This document shows, piece after piece, positions 63,101-64,000 of a stretch of 64,000 nucleotides of DNA. Under the pieces are notes generated by a model, which did no database searches, was not told the origin of the DNA, and worked only from the letters and a program-made list of their open reading frames with translations. A program made the translations under genes and the position numbers. Within the stretch, counting starts at the first letter, position 1. The number at the start of each line of letters is the position of its first letter. Origin of the DNA: Gordius sp. MW1. Lineage: Eukaryota > Nematomorpha > Gordioida > Gordea > Gordiidae. The stretch lies in NCBI GenBank assembly GCA_964036665.1, contig OZ038531.1, forward strand, positions 12,958,168-13,022,167, given 5' to 3'.

Positions 63101-64000
63101 TAAAAGTAAGCCAATTTGAGAATCCTATTATCCTCGATTTACTTCCGAAAAGAAATTTTAAGCTGCCAGATCTATTCATTTTGACAAAAGACAACAATTA
63201 TTGTTGCGATTAGTTTGTTGTATCGCAACGTGAGTGCTTAATTTTTCAAATATGCACTATGCGATCATGATTTTAAAGTAATAGTTTTCTGATTCTAATA
63301 AATTTTTACTTTTTATCATCGAAACCACGTCTGAAAACGACAACTTTCATCGGATGCATACGGTTGAAAGAAAAATATGAGAAAAATTTTGAGGTAAAAA
63401 TATTTATTTTTTTCGATTTTATGTGAAAGAGCATGAAAAAATATATAAAAGTAAGCCAATTTGAGAATCCTATTATCCTCGATTTACTTCCGAAAAGAGG
63501 GTTTAAGCTGCCAGATCTATTCATTTTGACAAAAGACAACGTTTTATTGTTGCGATTAGTTTGTTGTATCGCAACGTGAGTGCTTAATTTTTGAAAACTG
63601 CTCTATGCGATTATGATTTCAAAGTATAGTTTTTAGATTCTGATAAATTTTTACTTGGGATCATAGAAACCACGTCTGAAAACGACAATTTTCATCGGAT
63701 GAATACGGTTCAAAGAAAAATATGTGAAAAATTTTGAGGTAAAAATATTTATTTTTTTCGATTCTATGTGAAAGAGCATGAAAAATATATAAAAGTAAGC
63801 CAATTTGAGAATCCTATTATCGTCGATTGACTTCTGAAAAGAGGTTTTAAGCTGCGAGAACTATCATTTTGACAAAAGACAACGTTTTATTGTTGCGATT
63901 AGTTTGTTGTATCGCAACGTGAGTGCTTAATTTTTCAAAAATGCACTATGCGATCATGATTTTAAAGTAATAGTTTTCTGATTCTGATAAATTTTTACTT
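56979..64000. repeat. 7,554-7,558-bp HOR, copy 2 (cut by the window end)
   Basis: Matches copy 1 to the last base of the window, so about 7.02 kb of the unit is present and the true extent is unknown. Differences found: A at 57,670 (T at 50,116), G at 60,686 (A at 53,132), G at 62,017 (A at 54,459), G at 63,050 (T at 55,492), and the 4-bp indel. Identity by eye is therefore above 99.8%. Whether a third copy follows cannot be seen. Confidence 0.92.
61295..61345. repeat. Deletion monomer, counterpart in HOR copy 2
   Basis: Same CATCGGATG/GAGGTAAAAAT joint as near 53,760, but with the intact TTTTTATCATCGAAACC upstream. It tells the shared deletion apart from the later 4-bp loss in copy 1. Confidence 0.85.

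Larger units (their letters stand above)
1..64000. repeat. Satellite DNA array, about 340-346 bp monomer, whole window
   Basis: The same ordered set of short blocks recurs every 340-346 bp from the first to the last base: CATTTTGACAAAAGACAACG, GTGAGTGCTTAATTTTT, ATCATGATTT or ATTATGATTT, GATAAATTTTTACTT, CTGAAAACGACAAC, an A/T-only stretch, ATATATAAAAGTAAGCC (or ATATATAGAAGTAAGCC) and CCTATTATCCTCGATT. All copies face the same way; I saw no inverted monomer. Spacing by hand gives about 185 copies. No interval over 100 bp departs from the repeat, so there is no unique DNA, gene or mobile-element insertion. The unit is close to two nucleosome repeats, as in many centromeric or pericentromeric satellites; that location is inference. 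The family is not one I can name. Confidence 0.97.
28794..64000. repeat. Satellite family B block (about 102 monomers of 345-346 bp)
   Basis: Monomers carry GTTGCGATTAG, TATCGCAACGTGAG, TGCGATCATG or TGCGATTATG, GAAACCACGTC, ATACGGTT and GAGCATGAAAAAATATATA. Subtype B1 has CAAAAATGCACTATGCG, ATGATTTTAAAG, TTCTGATTCTG, TTTATCATCG and GCATACGGTTGAAAG. Subtype B2 has GAAAACTGCTCTATGCG, TATGATTTCAAAG, TTTTTAGATTCTG, GGGATCATAG and GAATACGGTTCAAAG. Frequent mosaics combine these marks. The order of shared blocks matches family A, so A and B descend from one monomer. Confidence 0.93.

Noticed and set aside
30223..63539. Repeated 66-78-codon minus-strand open frames in family B
   Set aside because: Mostly TTG-initiated and hydrophobic because they read through the A/T-rich tract. 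They are lost in B2 and mosaic copies and have no homologue in family A. Repetition follows from the satellite itself.
1..64000. CRISPR array
   Set aside because: The repeats are contiguous 340-346 bp units without unique spacers, and no cas gene is present.
1..64000. Transposable element insertion or LTR
   Set aside because: No interruption of the monomer order, target-site duplication, terminal repeat or coding domain was seen. All length changes are small deletions, slippage or partial duplications.
1..64000. Polymerase III promoter, tRNA or other structural RNA gene
   Set aside because: No A-box/B-box pair or cloverleaf was recognised. T-runs that could end Pol III transcripts are simply part of the A/T tract in every monomer.
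1..64000. Bacterial or phage origin (iterons, AT-rich ori)
   Set aside because: The array is far too long and has no replication gene. The unit length, HOR organisation and absence of genes fit eukaryotic satellite DNA.

Overview
This 64-kb window is one uninterrupted array of AT-rich tandem satellite DNA. I see no protein-coding gene, RNA gene, transposon, CRISPR array or unique-sequence interval. The monomer is about 340-346 bp; a hand count of one right-hand monomer gives roughly 30% GC. About 185 head-to-tail copies, all in one orientation, fill the window, and both window edges fall inside monomers. Kilobase-scale arrays of roughly dinucleosome-length monomers with higher-order repeats (HORs) are typical of centromeric or pericentromeric heterochromatin of a eukaryote. 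The sequence does not show which eukaryote. I do not recognise the monomer as a named satellite, and both plants and arthropods have satellites of this length and composition.

Two related monomer families occupy two blocks. Family A (about 1-28,775; about 343 bp; roughly 84 copies) carries GCATCGTGAG or GCAGCGTGAG, TGCAATCATG and GAAATCACGTC. Family B (about 28,776-64,000; about 345-346 bp; roughly 102 copies) carries GCAACGTGAG, TGCGATCATG or TGCGATTATG, GAAACCACGTC and AATACGGTT or CATACGGTT. They are collinear and switch in phase inside one chimeric monomer near 28,763-28,793. Block B contains two main subtypes, B1 (TTTATCATCG with GCATACGGTTGAAAG) and B2 (GGGATCATAG with GAATACGGTTCAAAG), plus many mosaics of the two.

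Several layers of higher-order structure lie on top. Block A has a 2,055-bp six-monomer repeat (about 8.2-12.4 kb) with a nested 685-bp dimer, and a 4,801-bp 14-monomer tandem duplication (about 15.38-24.95 kb) whose copies differ at only two positions that I found. Block B has a two-part duplication 2,756 bp apart (33.2-36.7 kb), a 1,378-bp four-monomer duplication (42.6-45.4 kb), a roughly 1,035-bp three-monomer periodicity (46.6-49.4 kb) and a 7,554-7,558-bp 22-monomer HOR (49.4 kb to the window end). The left edge and the 28.8-42 kb stretch are more heterogeneous; the right end is the most regular.

Every monomer has short open frames of 60-78 codons on one or both strands. They start mainly at TTG on the minus strand, cannot run from one monomer into the next because the unit length is not a multiple of three, and are broken in many copies. 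I treat them as by-products of the repeat. No genes work together here; the biology is chromosomal structure and satellite turnover by unequal exchange and gene conversion. HOR boundaries were found by eye and carry an uncertainty of roughly 20-50 bp.
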